DNA of 64,000 nt, from contig CAWBGY010000009.1 in NCBI GenBank assembly GCA_963788505.1, positions 744,001 to 808,000 on the forward strand. Reading direction: 5' to 3'. This document shows positions 6,927 through 16,335 of this stretch, piece by piece; the stretch's first letter is position 1, and every line of letters starts with the position of its first letter. The stretch is from JAIQFF01 sp963788505. GTDB lineage: Bacteria; Acidobacteriota; Terriglobia; Terriglobales; Acidobacteriaceae. Below the pieces are notes generated by a model, which was not told the origin of the DNA, searched no databases, and was given only the letters and a program-made list of their open reading frames with translations. A program made the translations under genes and the position numbers.

Positions 6927-9900
6927 ATGTTCGTTGACTTCTTCATAAGACGGCCGGTCTTCGCCACAGTCTGCGCGCTCCTGATTATCCTGGCGGGCGC
7001 AGCCGTCATTCCCAGTTTGCCGATCGCGCAGTTTCCCACCCTGGCGCCGCCGCAGGTTTCCGTGACCAGCGTTTACGTCGGGGCCAGCGCCCAGACCGTG
7101 GAAAGCGCCGTGACCGTGCCCCTCGAGCAGCAGATCAACGGCGCGGAAGGCATGAAGTACATCACCTCGACCAGCAGCAGCAACGGGGTGAGTACGATCA
7201 CCGCGACTTTCGACCTCAACCGCGATCCCGATCTGGCCGCGGTCGACATTCAGAATCGCGTGAACACGGCCCAGGGACGGCTGCCGAACGCAGTCAAGGC
7301 CACCGGCATTACCATCACCAAGGCCTCCAGCAATTTCGTGCTGGGCGCTGCCGTTTTTTCGCCCGACGGGCGCTACAGTCCGCTCTTCATGAGCAACTAC
7401 CTGGACGTCTATGTCAAGGACTCACTGAAGCGCGTGCCTGGGGTCGCGGACGTCATCATTTTTGGCGAACGCAAATATTCCATGCGACTCTGGCTCGATC
7501 CGGTGCGCATGGCCAGCCGCGGGCTGACGGCATCGGACGCGGTGAGCGCCCTGCAGGAGCAGAACGTAGACGTCGCCGCCGGACAGGTCGGGCAGCCTCC
7601 AATCCAAGCGGGACAGGAATTTCAGATCAGCGTGCGCGCCATCGGGCGGCTCAGCGAGCCGGCTCAGTTTGAAAACATCATTCTGAAGACGAATTCCGAC
7701 GGCACATTGGTTCGCCTCAAAGATGTAGGCCGGGCCGAGCTGGGCGCCGAGGACTACAGTTCGGACCTGATGTTCAACGGATACAACGCGGTCGGCCTCG
7801 GCGTCACCCAGCTCTCGACCGCGAACGCTCTCGAAGTGGACCGCCTGGTGCTGGCCGAACTGGACCGGCTGTCCCTGCACTTCCCGCCGGGGATGAAGTA
7901 TCAGAATGCGTTTGATACCACCGAGGCCGTGGGCGAATCGATCCGGGACGTGCTCACCACGCTCATCCAGGCCATCGTCCTGGTCATCCTGGTGATCTTT
8001 ATCTTTCTGCAGGACTGGCGCAGCACGGTCATTCCGGCGGTGACCATTCCGGTTTCACTGATTGGAACCTTCGCCTTCGTCAAGCTGCTGGGATTTTCGG
8101 TCAATACCCTCACGCTGTTCGGCATCACTCTGGCCACGGGACTGGTGGTGGATGACGCCATCGTGGTCATCGAGAACATCGAACGCCACATTCAGGAGGG
8201 TGAGCGCGACACCCACAAGGCGGCATCGGTGGCCATGTCGGAAGTGGCGGGAGCGGTCATCGCCACTTCGCTGGTGCTGGTGGCGGTGTTCGTGCCGGTG
8301 GCATTCTTCCCTGGCACCACCGGAATTCTGTTTCGCCAGTTCGCGCTGACCATCGCGTTCTCAATTTCGATTTCCGCCTTCAACGCCTTGACGCTCACGC
8401 CCGCGCTGTCCGCCATCCTGCTGGGCCGCGAGCATGGAGAGAAGAACTGGTTCTTCAGGCAGGTGGACCGGGTCATCAACGCGCGTCACGGAAGGATACC
8501 GGCGGGTGCTGCGTGTCTGGCTGCGCTTTCGGCTGGTCGCGGCCGTGCTGTTCTTTGTCGCTTTGGGCCTTACCTACATGATTTTCCAGCACGTGCCCAA
8601 AGGCTTTGTACCCAACGAAGACCAGGGCTATTTCATCATCGCGGTGCAGGCGCCATCCGGAGCCTCGCTGGAGTATACGAAGGGCATCAGCCAACAGATT
8701 CAGCACATTCTTCAGAGCATTCCCGAAGTAGAGGGTATTTTCGCAATTTCGGGTTTCAGCTTCAGTGGCAGCGCTTCGAACCAGGCCCTGGTTTTTGTCC
8801 CGCTGAAGCCGTACTCCCAGCGTCGCGGAGACGAACACACTGCCCAAGCCGTTATTAACCGGATTCGCGGCCGCTTGTTTGGCATCTCCGGCGCGATCGT
8901 CCTTCCATTTCCGCCTCCGGCCGTGCAGGGACTGGGCCGGTTCGGCGGTTTTGCCTACGAACTGCAGGACCAGGGCAGCCACACTTTGGATGAACTGGCG
9001 AGCGTGACCCAGAACCTCATCCGCCAAGGCAGTGCCCGCAAAGACCTGACTGGCCTCTACAGTACCTACACCGCCAACGACCCTCAATTTGTGGTGACCA
9101 TCGATCGCGAGAAGGCCAAGAGCCTGCACGTTCCGCTGCAGCAGATTACCGACACGCTGGGCATCTACATGGGCTCCGCCTACGTCAACGATTTTGATTT
9201 CAACAATCGTTCCTACCGGGTCTACGTGCAGGCCGACAAGCAGTTCCGGGCGCAAGTGAAGGATATCGGCCAGTTCTACGTGCGCTCCGATAGCGGCTCG
9301 ATGATTCCGCTGGAAAATCTGATCTCGATCAAGCAGACCACGGCACCGCAGGTAATCAGCCACTACAATTTGTTCCGTTCGGCTGAGATCGACGGTTCTG
9401 CCGCCCCCGGTTTCAGCTCCGGCCAGGCGCTGAACGCAATGGCCGAGCTCAGCCAGAAAGTCCTGCCGCAAGGATTCGCCTTCCAATGGACGGGCCTGTC
9501 GCTGGAAGAACTGAGTTCGGGAAGCACCACGCTGATTCTGTTCGGATTGGGCACGCTGGTGGTGTACCTGACGCTTTCCGCCCAATATGAAAGTTTTGTT
9601 CTGCCCTTCATCGTGCTGCTGGCCGTTCCCATGGCCCTCTTGGGGGCGTTGACGGCGCAGTCGTTGCGTGGTCTGCAGAACGACGTCTATTGCCAGATCG
9701 GGCTGGTAATGCTGGTGGGGTTGTCCAGCAAGAACGCCATCCTGATCGTCGAATTTGCCGAACAGTTGCGGCACCGGGGAATGCCTTTGCTGGAGGCGGC
9801 CGTGGAGGCGGCAAGAATTCGGCTGCGTCCGATTCTCATGACCTCGATGGCTTTCATCCTGGGAGTAGTGCCCTTAGTGGTGGCAACCGGCGCTGGCGAA

Positions 9901-10050
9901 AACGGCCGGCACTCGGTGGGCACGACCGTGTTCGGTGGAATGATTCTTTCCACCATCCTGAACCTGTTCTTCATTCCGGTGCTGTACCTGATCATCGAAG
10001 GGTGGCGCGAACGCGGCAAGTCGCCGGAGCCGGCTCCCGCGGCGAAGTGA
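6927..10050 (+). pseudogene. RND efflux inner-membrane transporter (AcrB/MexB type), one-base frameshift
   Basis: Two overlapping frames together make one HAE1-family pump of about 1040 residues, the normal family length. Frame one runs from ATG 6927 (MFVDFFIRRPVFATVCALL) through TM4 with the proton-relay GLVVDDAIVVIENIERH, and is authentic to about 8483. Frame two resumes at about 8485 (VTEGYRRVLRVWLRF) and carries the second porter half and TM10 lysine in GLSSKNAILIVEFAEQL, to 10050. One surplus base inside the GCGCGT run at 8481-8486 accounts for the shift. Left alone, frame one would add an unrelated tail and stop at 8858. This may be a true disruption or an assembly error. It follows its adaptor by 183 bp. 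Confidence 0.9.
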
Positions 10051-10082
10051 TTCCGAGTTTCTGAAAATGATAGGCTTTGCGC

Positions 10083-11084
10083 ATGAGCCGTGAAGTCCTG
10101 ATCCTGCGCGAGCCCGAAATTCGCGCCCTGCTCGATCCTAGCGCCTGCGTGGCCGCGATGGAACAGGCTTTCACCGCTTACTCCACCGGTCGGGCGCAAC
10201 TTCCTTCCGTCATCCACCTGGATGTTCCAGAAAATCGCGGCGAGATTCACGTCAAGGCCGGGTACCTGAACGGCGGGCCTTGCTACGCGGTCAAGATAGT
10301 CTCAGGATTCCTCAACAACCCACAACTGGGTTTGCCGGCGAACGACGGCATGATCGTGGTATTCGATGCCCACACCGGCGCTCCGGCGGCATTTCTTCTC
10401 GACAACGGCTTTATCACCGATATTCGGACCGGAGCTGCCGGAGCCGTGGCTGCCAAGTATCTGGCGCGCCGGAAGATTGCCGCGGTCGCGGTGATCGGCA
10501 CCGGCGTACAGGCGCGATATCAGTTGGAGATGCTGGCACTGCAGAGAAGCTTTAGCGAAGTGCGCATATGGGGGCGCGATCCGCATAAGGCCCGAGCCTG
10601 CGCCGACGATCTGGCAAACCGCCCCACCATTCCGGCTTGCAATTTTGCGGTAACGGAATCGGCGCGGCAAGCGGTGGAGGACGCCGACGTAGTAATTACC
10701 GTCACCGCCAGCCGCGAACCCCTGGTGCGGGCGGCCTGCTTGAAGCCGGGCGTGACCGTAATCGCAGTCGGTTCCGATGGACCCGATAAGCAGGAACTCG
10801 ATGTAGATGTGCTGGCACGTGCGGACAAGATCGTGGCTGACAGCATCCCGCAATGCCTGCGGCTGGGCGAAATCCACCACGGAGTGGAACGCGGAGTGAT
10901 CGCAAAAGACGAACTCTACGCCGAATTAGGCGAGATCACGGCCGGCCTCAAGCCCGGACGGACGTCCGAAGACGAGATTATCGTGTGCGACCTGACCGGC
11001 GTAGGCGCGCAGGATGTGGCCGCAGCCTCGCTGGTGCTGGAACGTGCCAAAGCCGGGAAGCAGGGCGAAAAGATTGTGGTGTAG
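10083..11084 (+). CDS. Ornithine cyclodeaminase / mu-crystallin family dehydrogenase
   Basis: 333 residues from the ATG at 10083 (MSREVLILREPEIRALL). The N-terminal substrate half contains GEIHVKAGYL and YAVKIVSGF with the family lysine. The Rossmann half begins VAVIGTGVQARYQLEML at about residue 135, with DADVVITVTASREPLV and IAVGSDGPDKQELD following. Members include ornithine cyclodeaminase, alanine dehydrogenase (archaeal type) and ketimine reductases, so the substrate is not decided by sequence. It lies 32 bp after the RND pump gene and converges on an aminotransferase gene. Confidence 0.9.
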   Translation: MSREVLILREPEIRALLDPSACVAAMEQAFTAYSTGRAQLPSVIHLDVPENRGEIHVKAGYLNGGPCYAVKIVSGFLNNPQLGLPANDGMIVVFDAHTGAPAAFLLDNGFITDIRTGAAGAVAAKYLARRKIAAVAVIGTGVQARYQLEMLALQRSFSEVRIWGRDPHKARACADDLANRPTIPACNFAVTESARQAVEDADVVITVTASREPLVRAACLKPGVTVIAVGSDGPDKQELDVDVLARADKIVADSIPQCLRLGEIHHGVERGVIAKDELYAELGEITAGLKPGRTSEDEIIVCDLTGVGAQDVAAASLVLERAKAGKQGEKIVV

Positions 11085-11146
11085 CGCTGGCGTCCCACTG
11101 ACTGTCCGGAGGGCGCCCCGCCCGCGGCCTCGAGGAAGGCAAGAAA

Positions 11147-12364
11147 TTACGCTGCGCCGCGCCGTTCAGTCTCGCCCCGAACCGACTTCAATCGGCCCTT
11201 CTTCTTCAATTCTGCGAGCGTAAGGTCCACCCGGGCCAGACCGCGCAGCGTGTAGTCGACATCGTATCCATAGCCCACGCGGATGTAACGGCCCAACCCG
11301 AAATGGTCCCCCGGCGTAATCAGCACCGACCGTTCCTTGCGCAGCCGGTCAAAAAGCGCGGTGGAAGAGATCGGCAGCTTGTAGCGGAAAAAAGTGATTG
11401 CACCGGCAACGGGTGGGATATAGCTGAAGATGTCATCGTGGGAATGGATCCAGGATTCCAGTCGTGGCAGGTTGCGGCGAATAATCGCTCGCGTGCGTTG
11501 GAGGACTTGCTCGCGCCGCGCTGGTTCCATCACCATCCGCGCCAGCCGGTCGGACAATATAGTAGGAGTTAGTGTGGTGTAGTCATGGTAAGAGCAGAGT
11601 TTTGCGATGGTCTTCGGTGGGGCGACAATCCATCCCAGCCGCAGCCCGGGCAATCCGAACGCCTTGGAGAGTCCGGAAGTAATGAGCAGCTTGTCGTAGC
11701 GTCCCCAAAACGTAGGGGTGAGCGGCCCGCTTACTTCCGCGCCGCGATAAATTTCATCCACCAGGAGCCAGGCGCGGGCCCGGCGCGCAACCCGCAGAAC
11801 TTCATCCATTTCCTGCTGGTTCAGGACTGCGCCGGTTGGATTGTTGGGATTCGTCACCACGATCAGACGCGTTTTCCTGCTCACCGCCCGGTGGAGACCT
11901 TCAATGTCAAGCGCCCACCGCGGCTTGCCGTTCTCGCTGCTTTCCACCAGGTAAAAGCCGTTGGTGCGGGCGGCGTAGGCGCGAGAGAGTCCCCAGGTCT
12001 GAAGATAATTCGGCAGCATCACCGCCGCGTGATCGCCTTTTTCCAGCAGTCCCCAGAGCGCGGTGAAGTTGGCCTCGGAACCGCCGTTGGTGACCAATAC
12101 GTGGTCGCGGGTCGTGCCATACCAGAGGGCAATGCGCTCGCGCAGCTGCTCTGAGCCGTCGGATTCGGGATACTTCAAGCCAAGGGAAAGAAAGTCAGCC
12201 GAGTCCTTTGGACCCTGCAAAATTTCCTCGACACGCAGGGGAAGAACGCCGCTTTCTGACAGATTGAACTCGACTTCATTTTCATACAGGCACTGCGTTC
12301 TTTCCATGCGGAACAGTTCAATGCGCACGCTTCCTCCCGTCGGCAACAGAATCCGAGGTGCCAA
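11147..12364 (-). CDS. Class I/II PLP-dependent aminotransferase
   Basis: 405 residues as the longest frame; the start may be a GTG near 12328 (VRIELFRMERTQ). The fold-type I signatures are clear: TNGGSEANFTALWGLL, VVTNPNNPTGAVLNQQEMDEVL with the substrate/PLP Asn, LLVDEIYRGAE with the Asp and Tyr, SGLSKAFGLPGLRLGW with the Schiff-base lysine, and IRVGYGYD with the carboxylate-binding Arg. The cytoplasmic enzyme moves an amino group between an amino acid and a keto acid. Specificity is unknown. Its convergent neighbour, a cyclodeaminase-type enzyme, may share a substrate, but nothing links them firmly. Confidence 0.88.
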   Translation of the reverse strand: MAPRILLPTGGSVRIELFRMERTQCLYENEVEFNLSESGVLPLRVEEILQGPKDSADFLSLGLKYPESDGSEQLRERIALWYGTTRDHVLVTNGGSEANFTALWGLLEKGDHAAVMLPNYLQTWGLSRAYAARTNGFYLVESSENGKPRWALDIEGLHRAVSRKTRLIVVTNPNNPTGAVLNQQEMDEVLRVARRARAWLLVDEIYRGAEVSGPLTPTFWGRYDKLLITSGLSKAFGLPGLRLGWIVAPPKTIAKLCSYHDYTTLTPTILSDRLARMVMEPARREQVLQRTRAIIRRNLPRLESWIHSHDDIFSYIPPVAGAITFFRYKLPISSTALFDRLRKERSVLITPGDHFGLGRYIRVGYGYDVDYTLRGLARVDLTLAELKKKGRLKSVRGETERRGAA

Positions 12365-12401
12365 ATCTAGCAGAGAAAACAGGAGAGATGGAAGAGAGAA
12401 C

Positions 12402-12526
12402 GCCTTTCTTTGCGTTCTTTGCGGTGCCTTTGCGTCCTTTGCGGTTCAAGCTTTTGGATGACAGCGCCAAAGATCAAGGCTCAACCGCAAAGGTCGCCAA
12501 GGCACACCGCAAAGGGCGCAAAGATT
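12402..12526. repeat. Inverted pair of TTTGCGGT / ACCGCAAA repeat arms
   Basis: The left arm, 12402-12448, repeats TTTGCG[GT] units about every 9-11 bp. The right arm, 12480-12526, repeats the complement (CCGCAAAGG, GCGCAAAG). A loop of about 30 bp separates them. The structure fills the divergent or upstream space between the aminotransferase 5' end and the 3' end of the DUF1223 gene. The same family is at 6776, 21736, 41425 and 43730. Confidence 0.65.
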
Positions 12527-12540
12527 AAGGTACGACAAGG

Positions 12541-13326
12541 CTAGTTCTGTGCCCGTTCCTGCGCCGCGCCTAGAACCCGCCTCTGGCCGGCCTGCTGGAT
12601 GAAAGCGATCACCCGCAAATTTGCCGGATCAGCTTTGGAAGGGAGCTTGACTTGAACGTCCTGCGAGAACGCCTCTCCCGGCTGCATCCTTCCAATTTTC
12701 GTAAGACTCTCGACCACATCCACATGACTGAGGCGGCGGCCGTCATTTTCGCCCCGCAGTACCTGCGACTCCGCGTGGTTCAGGGCCACGACCAGATAGA
12801 GATCGGCCTTGTCCGCCTTGAGTGCCTCCGGCAAAGCATCGGTGTCGATGTGCGCCCGCAGTATTTTCGAGGCATCCACGGAGATCCCGGTAATCCTTAC
12901 TGAAACCTTCCGCTGGGCCAGGGCCTTTGTCACCGCCTGGTTTGCCGACCGCGAATCGTTGCCGACGAACTGGGTGGTACCGTCGACCACCATCTGCGGC
13001 GTGTAAACACTGCTCAAACCAAAACGGTCGGAATAGGTACTTTGGCGATCGCTGAAGAAACGCGAAGAATAGGGGTCAGCCCAGCCGAGGTGGTTCCAGT
13101 AATCCACGTGCTCACTGAGCACGATCAAATGCGCTCCCGGGACCGGTTGGGTACGATCCAGTTGCTGCAGCAACGCGTCCGCCGGAGGACAACTGGAGCA
13201 ACCTTCGGATGTAAACAGTTCAACCAGAACCGGGGAAGGGGTATTGCCGCGAGGGGTATCAGGCTGAGACCCGAACATCCAGCCGGCAAGAACAACCGCC
13301 AGGAACAAAGCCGATACCTTGATCAT
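12541..13326 (-). CDS. DUF1223 secreted thioredoxin-like protein
   Basis: 261 residues from ATG 13326 (MIKVSALFLAVVLAGW), which gives a signal peptide. An upstream extension of 22 residues is unlikely. VLVELFTSEGCSSCPPADALL holds the CxxC pair of the thioredoxin-like active region. LSEHVDYWNHLGWADPYSS and YTPQMVVDGTTQFVGND are the DUF1223 hallmarks. The C-terminal half is a beta-rich domain. Family members are exported, presumed redox proteins without an established substrate. The gene is divergent from the CRTAC1 gene by about 145 bp. Confidence 0.88.
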   Translation of the reverse strand: MIKVSALFLAVVLAGWMFGSQPDTPRGNTPSPVLVELFTSEGCSSCPPADALLQQLDRTQPVPGAHLIVLSEHVDYWNHLGWADPYSSRFFSDRQSTYSDRFGLSSVYTPQMVVDGTTQFVGNDSRSANQAVTKALAQRKVSVRITGISVDASKILRAHIDTDALPEALKADKADLYLVVALNHAESQVLRGENDGRRLSHVDVVESLTKIGRMQPGEAFSQDVQVKLPSKADPANLRVIAFIQQAGQRRVLGAAQERAQN

Positions 13327-13446
13327 TCCACACCCATCCAGCGCTCCGAGAAGTATCGCACGCTCCCACAATGGATGTGCGAACGGCGCCAAAAGTTACA
13401 CGCTTTAACTTGCTGGCCCAGCCTGCGGGGTTGCGCGCTCGTGGGC

Positions 13447-13452
13447 TATAAT
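13447..13452 (+). promoter_or_regulatory. Candidate -10 box of CRTAC1-family gene
   Basis: A perfect TATAAT lies 18 bases before the ATG at 13471. A transcript from it would have a leader of only about 12 nt. No good -35 hexamer is placed 17 bp upstream. Confidence 0.35.
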
Positions 13453-13470
13453 CACGAAATTCTCCTCATC

Positions 13471-15207
13471 ATGCGTGCACTGCTCTCGCTGGGCCTGTTG
13501 TTGTCGCTGTGCGCATCCGCCCAAACCGCCCAAACCGCCGGTTCGAAGCCTCCGTCGCCTCGATCCCCGGTATCCGCATTTTCAGTGCCCCGGTTCAAAG
13601 ATGTGACCCGGGAGGCCGGGTTGACCGTTTCCCACATTTCCACTCCCGAAAAGAAATACATTGTCGAGTCCATGAGCGGCGGGGCCGGCCTGATCGACTG
13701 CGATAACGACGGCAAACTGGACATCATCACCGTGAACGGATCCACCATTGACCGCTATCGCCAGGGCGGCGATCCCATGATCACGCTCTACCATCAGGAT
13801 GCGAATTTCAAGTTCACCAACATCACCAGCGCCGCGGGCCTGACCCGCAAAGGTTGGGGAATGGGCGTGGCCGTCGCCGACTACGATAACGACGGCTTGC
13901 CCGACATCTACGTCACCGGCTTCGGCGGGAATGCGCTTTACCGGAACCTGGGTAATTGCAAATTTGAAGACGTCACCGACAAAGCTGGTGTAGCCGCCGG
14001 CGGCTTCAGCACCGGCGCAGCCTGGGCCGACTATGATCGCGACGGCTTCGTTGACCTTTACGTTTCGCGCTACGTGCATTTCGATATGGACCACTTGCCC
14101 ACCTTCGGCAGCGACGAAAAAAATTGCCGCTTCAAAGGAATTCTGGTCCAGTGCGGTCCCTGGGGCATGATCGGCGAATCGGACCTGCTCTACCACAATC
14201 GCGGCGATGGCACCTTCGAGGAAGTTTCGAAAAAGGCGGGCGTGGAAGATGTAAACCGCTACTACGGACTGGGCGTGATCTGGGGCGACTACGATAACGA
14301 CGGCTGGCCCGACCTGTACGTGGCCAACGATGCCGGTCCTAATTATCTGTACCACAACAAACACGACGGAACGTTTGAAGAAGTCGGCATGCTGTCCGGC
14401 ATCGCTCTGGGTGGCGATGGCCAGGGCCAGGGCTCCATGGGCGTGGACTGGGGCGACTATCTGCACCAGGGCCGGCTGTCCATGTTCGTCACCAACTTTC
14501 ACGAACAGCCGGACACGCTGTACCGCAACCAGGGGAAAGACGGATTTTCCGACGTAAGCTGGCCCGCCAGGCTGGCCCAACCCACTTTCCTCAAAGTGGG
14601 CTGGGGCACAGCCTTCTTCGATATGGACAATGACGGCTGGCTGGATATTTTCATCGCCAACGGCCACGTGTATCCGCAAGTGGATACGATTCCCGGCGGA
14701 CTTTCCTACCGCGAACCCATCCAGTTGTTCCGGAACCGGCGCGACGGCACTTTCCAGGATGTTTCCAGCACGCTGACGGGAATTCCACTGGAAAGCCGGC
14801 GGGGAGCGGCGTTCGGCGACATTAACAATGACGGAAATATCGACGTGGTGCTGGTGAACGTGGGAGCGCTTCCCACCCTGCTGCTGAACCAGGGCGGAAA
14901 CCATAATCATCGCGCATTGTTCAAGCTGGCAGGCACGAAGAGCAATCGGTCGGCGATCGGAGCGCGAGTGACAGTCAGAGCAGGGAAGCTGGTGCAGTTC
15001 AGCGAGGTCCGCGCCGGAGGCAGCTACCTTTCACAGAACGATCCGCGCTTGCACTTTGGCCTCGGAGCAGAGACCAAAATGAACCAGGTGGAAATCAGGT
15101 GGCCGAGCGGCAAGGTGGAAGTGCTGCGCGATCTCCCGGCAGATTTTATTTATACGGTGGTTGAAGGGCAGGGGATCGAGAGCAAAACTCCGTTGCCGAC
15201 GCCTTAA
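13471..15207 (+). CDS. CRTAC1-family protein: FG-GAP/VCBS propeller plus ASPIC/UnbV domain
   Basis: 578 residues from ATG 13471, beginning with a signal peptide (MRALLSLGLLLSLCASAQ). Repeated calcium-loop motifs of the D-x-D-N-D-G-x-x-D type (DCDNDGKLDI, DYDNDGLPDI, DYDRDGFVDL, DYDNDGWPDL, DMDNDGWLDI, DINNDGNIDV) mark an integrin-like beta-propeller. The last 90 residues are an ASPIC/UnbV domain ending EIRWPSGKVEVLRDLPAD. Such exported proteins are abundant in Acidobacteriota and probably bind glycans or surfaces, but no reaction is established. A longer upstream frame is not protein-like. The 3' end overlaps the next gene, on the opposite strand, by 4 bp. Confidence 0.9.
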   Translation: MRALLSLGLLLSLCASAQTAQTAGSKPPSPRSPVSAFSVPRFKDVTREAGLTVSHISTPEKKYIVESMSGGAGLIDCDNDGKLDIITVNGSTIDRYRQGGDPMITLYHQDANFKFTNITSAAGLTRKGWGMGVAVADYDNDGLPDIYVTGFGGNALYRNLGNCKFEDVTDKAGVAAGGFSTGAAWADYDRDGFVDLYVSRYVHFDMDHLPTFGSDEKNCRFKGILVQCGPWGMIGESDLLYHNRGDGTFEEVSKKAGVEDVNRYYGLGVIWGDYDNDGWPDLYVANDAGPNYLYHNKHDGTFEEVGMLSGIALGGDGQGQGSMGVDWGDYLHQGRLSMFVTNFHEQPDTLYRNQGKDGFSDVSWPARLAQPTFLKVGWGTAFFDMDNDGWLDIFIANGHVYPQVDTIPGGLSYREPIQLFRNRRDGTFQDVSSTLTGIPLESRRGAAFGDINNDGNIDVVLVNVGALPTLLLNQGGNHNHRALFKLAGTKSNRSAIGARVTVRAGKLVQFSEVRAGGSYLSQNDPRLHFGLGAETKMNQVEIRWPSGKVEVLRDLPADFIYTVVEGQGIESKTPLPTP

Positions 15208-15380
15208 CTTACATCCTGCTCCAGCATCTTCCCCAGCGTCGGCTTATGCTTGCCGGTCTTCTTCTCCCGGCGGTCCGGCACTACCCGCCCCGCCGGAGGC
15301 GCGCCGATCTGTGCCCTTGCCATGGCCTTCACCTGATCGACCGCGCTGAACTTCTTCGGCTTGCGCTTCTTCTTCGCCAT
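15204..15380 (-). CDS. Small basic hypothetical protein
   Basis: 58 residues starting MAKKKRKPKKFSAVDQVKAM. It is strongly basic with PPAGRVVPDRREKK and a C-terminal LGKMLEQDVS. The Lys/Arg-rich head suggests nucleic-acid or ribosome association, but no family was recognised. The start could be three residues upstream (MSG). The gene converges with CRTAC1 (4-bp overlap) and is divergent from the zinc-ribbon gene by about 70 bp. Composition is protein-like rather than a shadow frame, hence moderate confidence. Confidence 0.6.
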   Translation of the reverse strand: MAKKKRKPKKFSAVDQVKAMARAQIGAPPAGRVVPDRREKKTGKHKPTLGKMLEQDVS

Positions 15381-15449
15381 CCCACTCATCTTGCCATAGC
15401 TTGTATGCGGCAAAGCTGCAATAATTACCCAAGAGAGAATGAACTGACC

Positions 15450-15725
15450 ATGGAAGAGCGCGAATTTTTCGATGAACGGCAGGAGAAGAAGATGGCGACG
15501 CTGAACTGCCCGCATTGCCATCAGCCCGCCGAATACGAAGTGACCTGGATCGTTCGCACCAAGAAAAGACAACTGTCAGGACGAGCCGATGAACGCGATC
15601 GCGCCCGTTTCGCCAAGGCCCGCTCCTACATGCTGCGCAAAGACGATCTGATGGCCTGCAAGAATATGCGCTGCCGCAAGCGCTTCGAGATTTCCGGCGT
15701 GCAGTCCGTGGTCTTCACCGAGTAA
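15450..15725 (+). CDS. Small zinc-ribbon-like hypothetical protein
   Basis: 91 residues from ATG 15450 (MEEREFFDERQEKKM). A second ATG at 15492 (MATLNCPHC) is possible. Cys pairs CPHC near residue 20 and CKNMRC near residue 75 could bind one zinc. Between them lies a charged segment with DERDRARFAKARSYMLRKDD. A role in nucleic acid or protein binding is plausible but not shown. GAGAG lies a few bases upstream. Confidence 0.6.
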   Translation: MEEREFFDERQEKKMATLNCPHCHQPAEYEVTWIVRTKKRQLSGRADERDRARFAKARSYMLRKDDLMACKNMRCRKRFEISGVQSVVFTE

Positions 15726-15769
15726 CCTGGCCATCCCGGCCGAAAACCGGGCGCCCTCCTGGTCGAGCT

Positions 15770-16177
15770 TCAGGGAATGACTAATTCCAGCTTCACGTCC
15801 GCTCCCATGGATCGGAACGAGCCATCCGCCAGCGATACATCGATTGTGTGCTTTCCGGGAGTCAGCCCTTCAAAGACCAGCCGGTTGGTCATGGGCAGGA
15901 TGTAGGGGCCGTTGTCCACCCGGTACTGCAGATGCCCCATTCCGGAGCCGCTATCACGATAACTGATGGGGTCGGTCAGGGTAACGTTCTTCACATCGAC
16001 TTCCACCACCGCGATTCTGCGGGCGGCATTCTTATCCCGATCAGCCAAGGTCGCCTTGAGCTGCGGCCCCTTCGCCGAGCCTTGCCATGAACCTTCCTGG
16101 GCAGTTGCCGGCAGGATCGCAAACCAAAATAAAAACAAGGCGAAGGCCAGTCCTTGCCAACGAAGCATGCGCATCAT
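15770..16177 (-). CDS. Exported hypothetical protein, single beta domain
   Basis: 135 residues from ATG 16177, with AGGAGGA at good spacing upstream. The N-terminus MMRMLRWQGLAFALFLFWF ending PATAQE is a signal peptide. The mature part contains VEVDVKNVTLTDPISY, LQYRVDNGPYILPMTN and LTPGKHTIDVSLADGS. This resembles a small Ig-like or DUF4399-like envelope domain. No catalytic residues are visible. It is transcribed away from the etf cassette. Confidence 0.7.
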   Translation of the reverse strand: MMRMLRWQGLAFALFLFWFAILPATAQEGSWQGSAKGPQLKATLADRDKNAARRIAVVEVDVKNVTLTDPISYRDSGSGMGHLQYRVDNGPYILPMTNRLVFEGLTPGKHTIDVSLADGSFRSMGADVKLELVIP

Positions 16178-16335
16178 GTTCCTCCTGTCATAAATTTGGG
16201 CCTCTATTATACTTCTTCGGCTTGGCCGCTTGCTTTCTCCGGAAGCGTAGACCGCTCTTCGGTGTTTCCCATCCCTCATTTATACTAACTAGTTTCGCTC
16301 TCATTTCGTGAGCACGGCAGGGAAGGAGCTGACCT

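Noticed and set aside
8476..9774. Long leftward ORF of 432 codons inside the RND pump
   Set aside because: It is antisense to strongly conserved RND sequence and rich in Gln/His/Arg typical of shadow frames in GC-rich DNA.
13582..14910. Leftward ORF of 442 codons over the CRTAC1 gene
   Set aside because: Val/Ile-rich periodic translation arises from the opposite strand of the repeated Asp-rich calcium loops.
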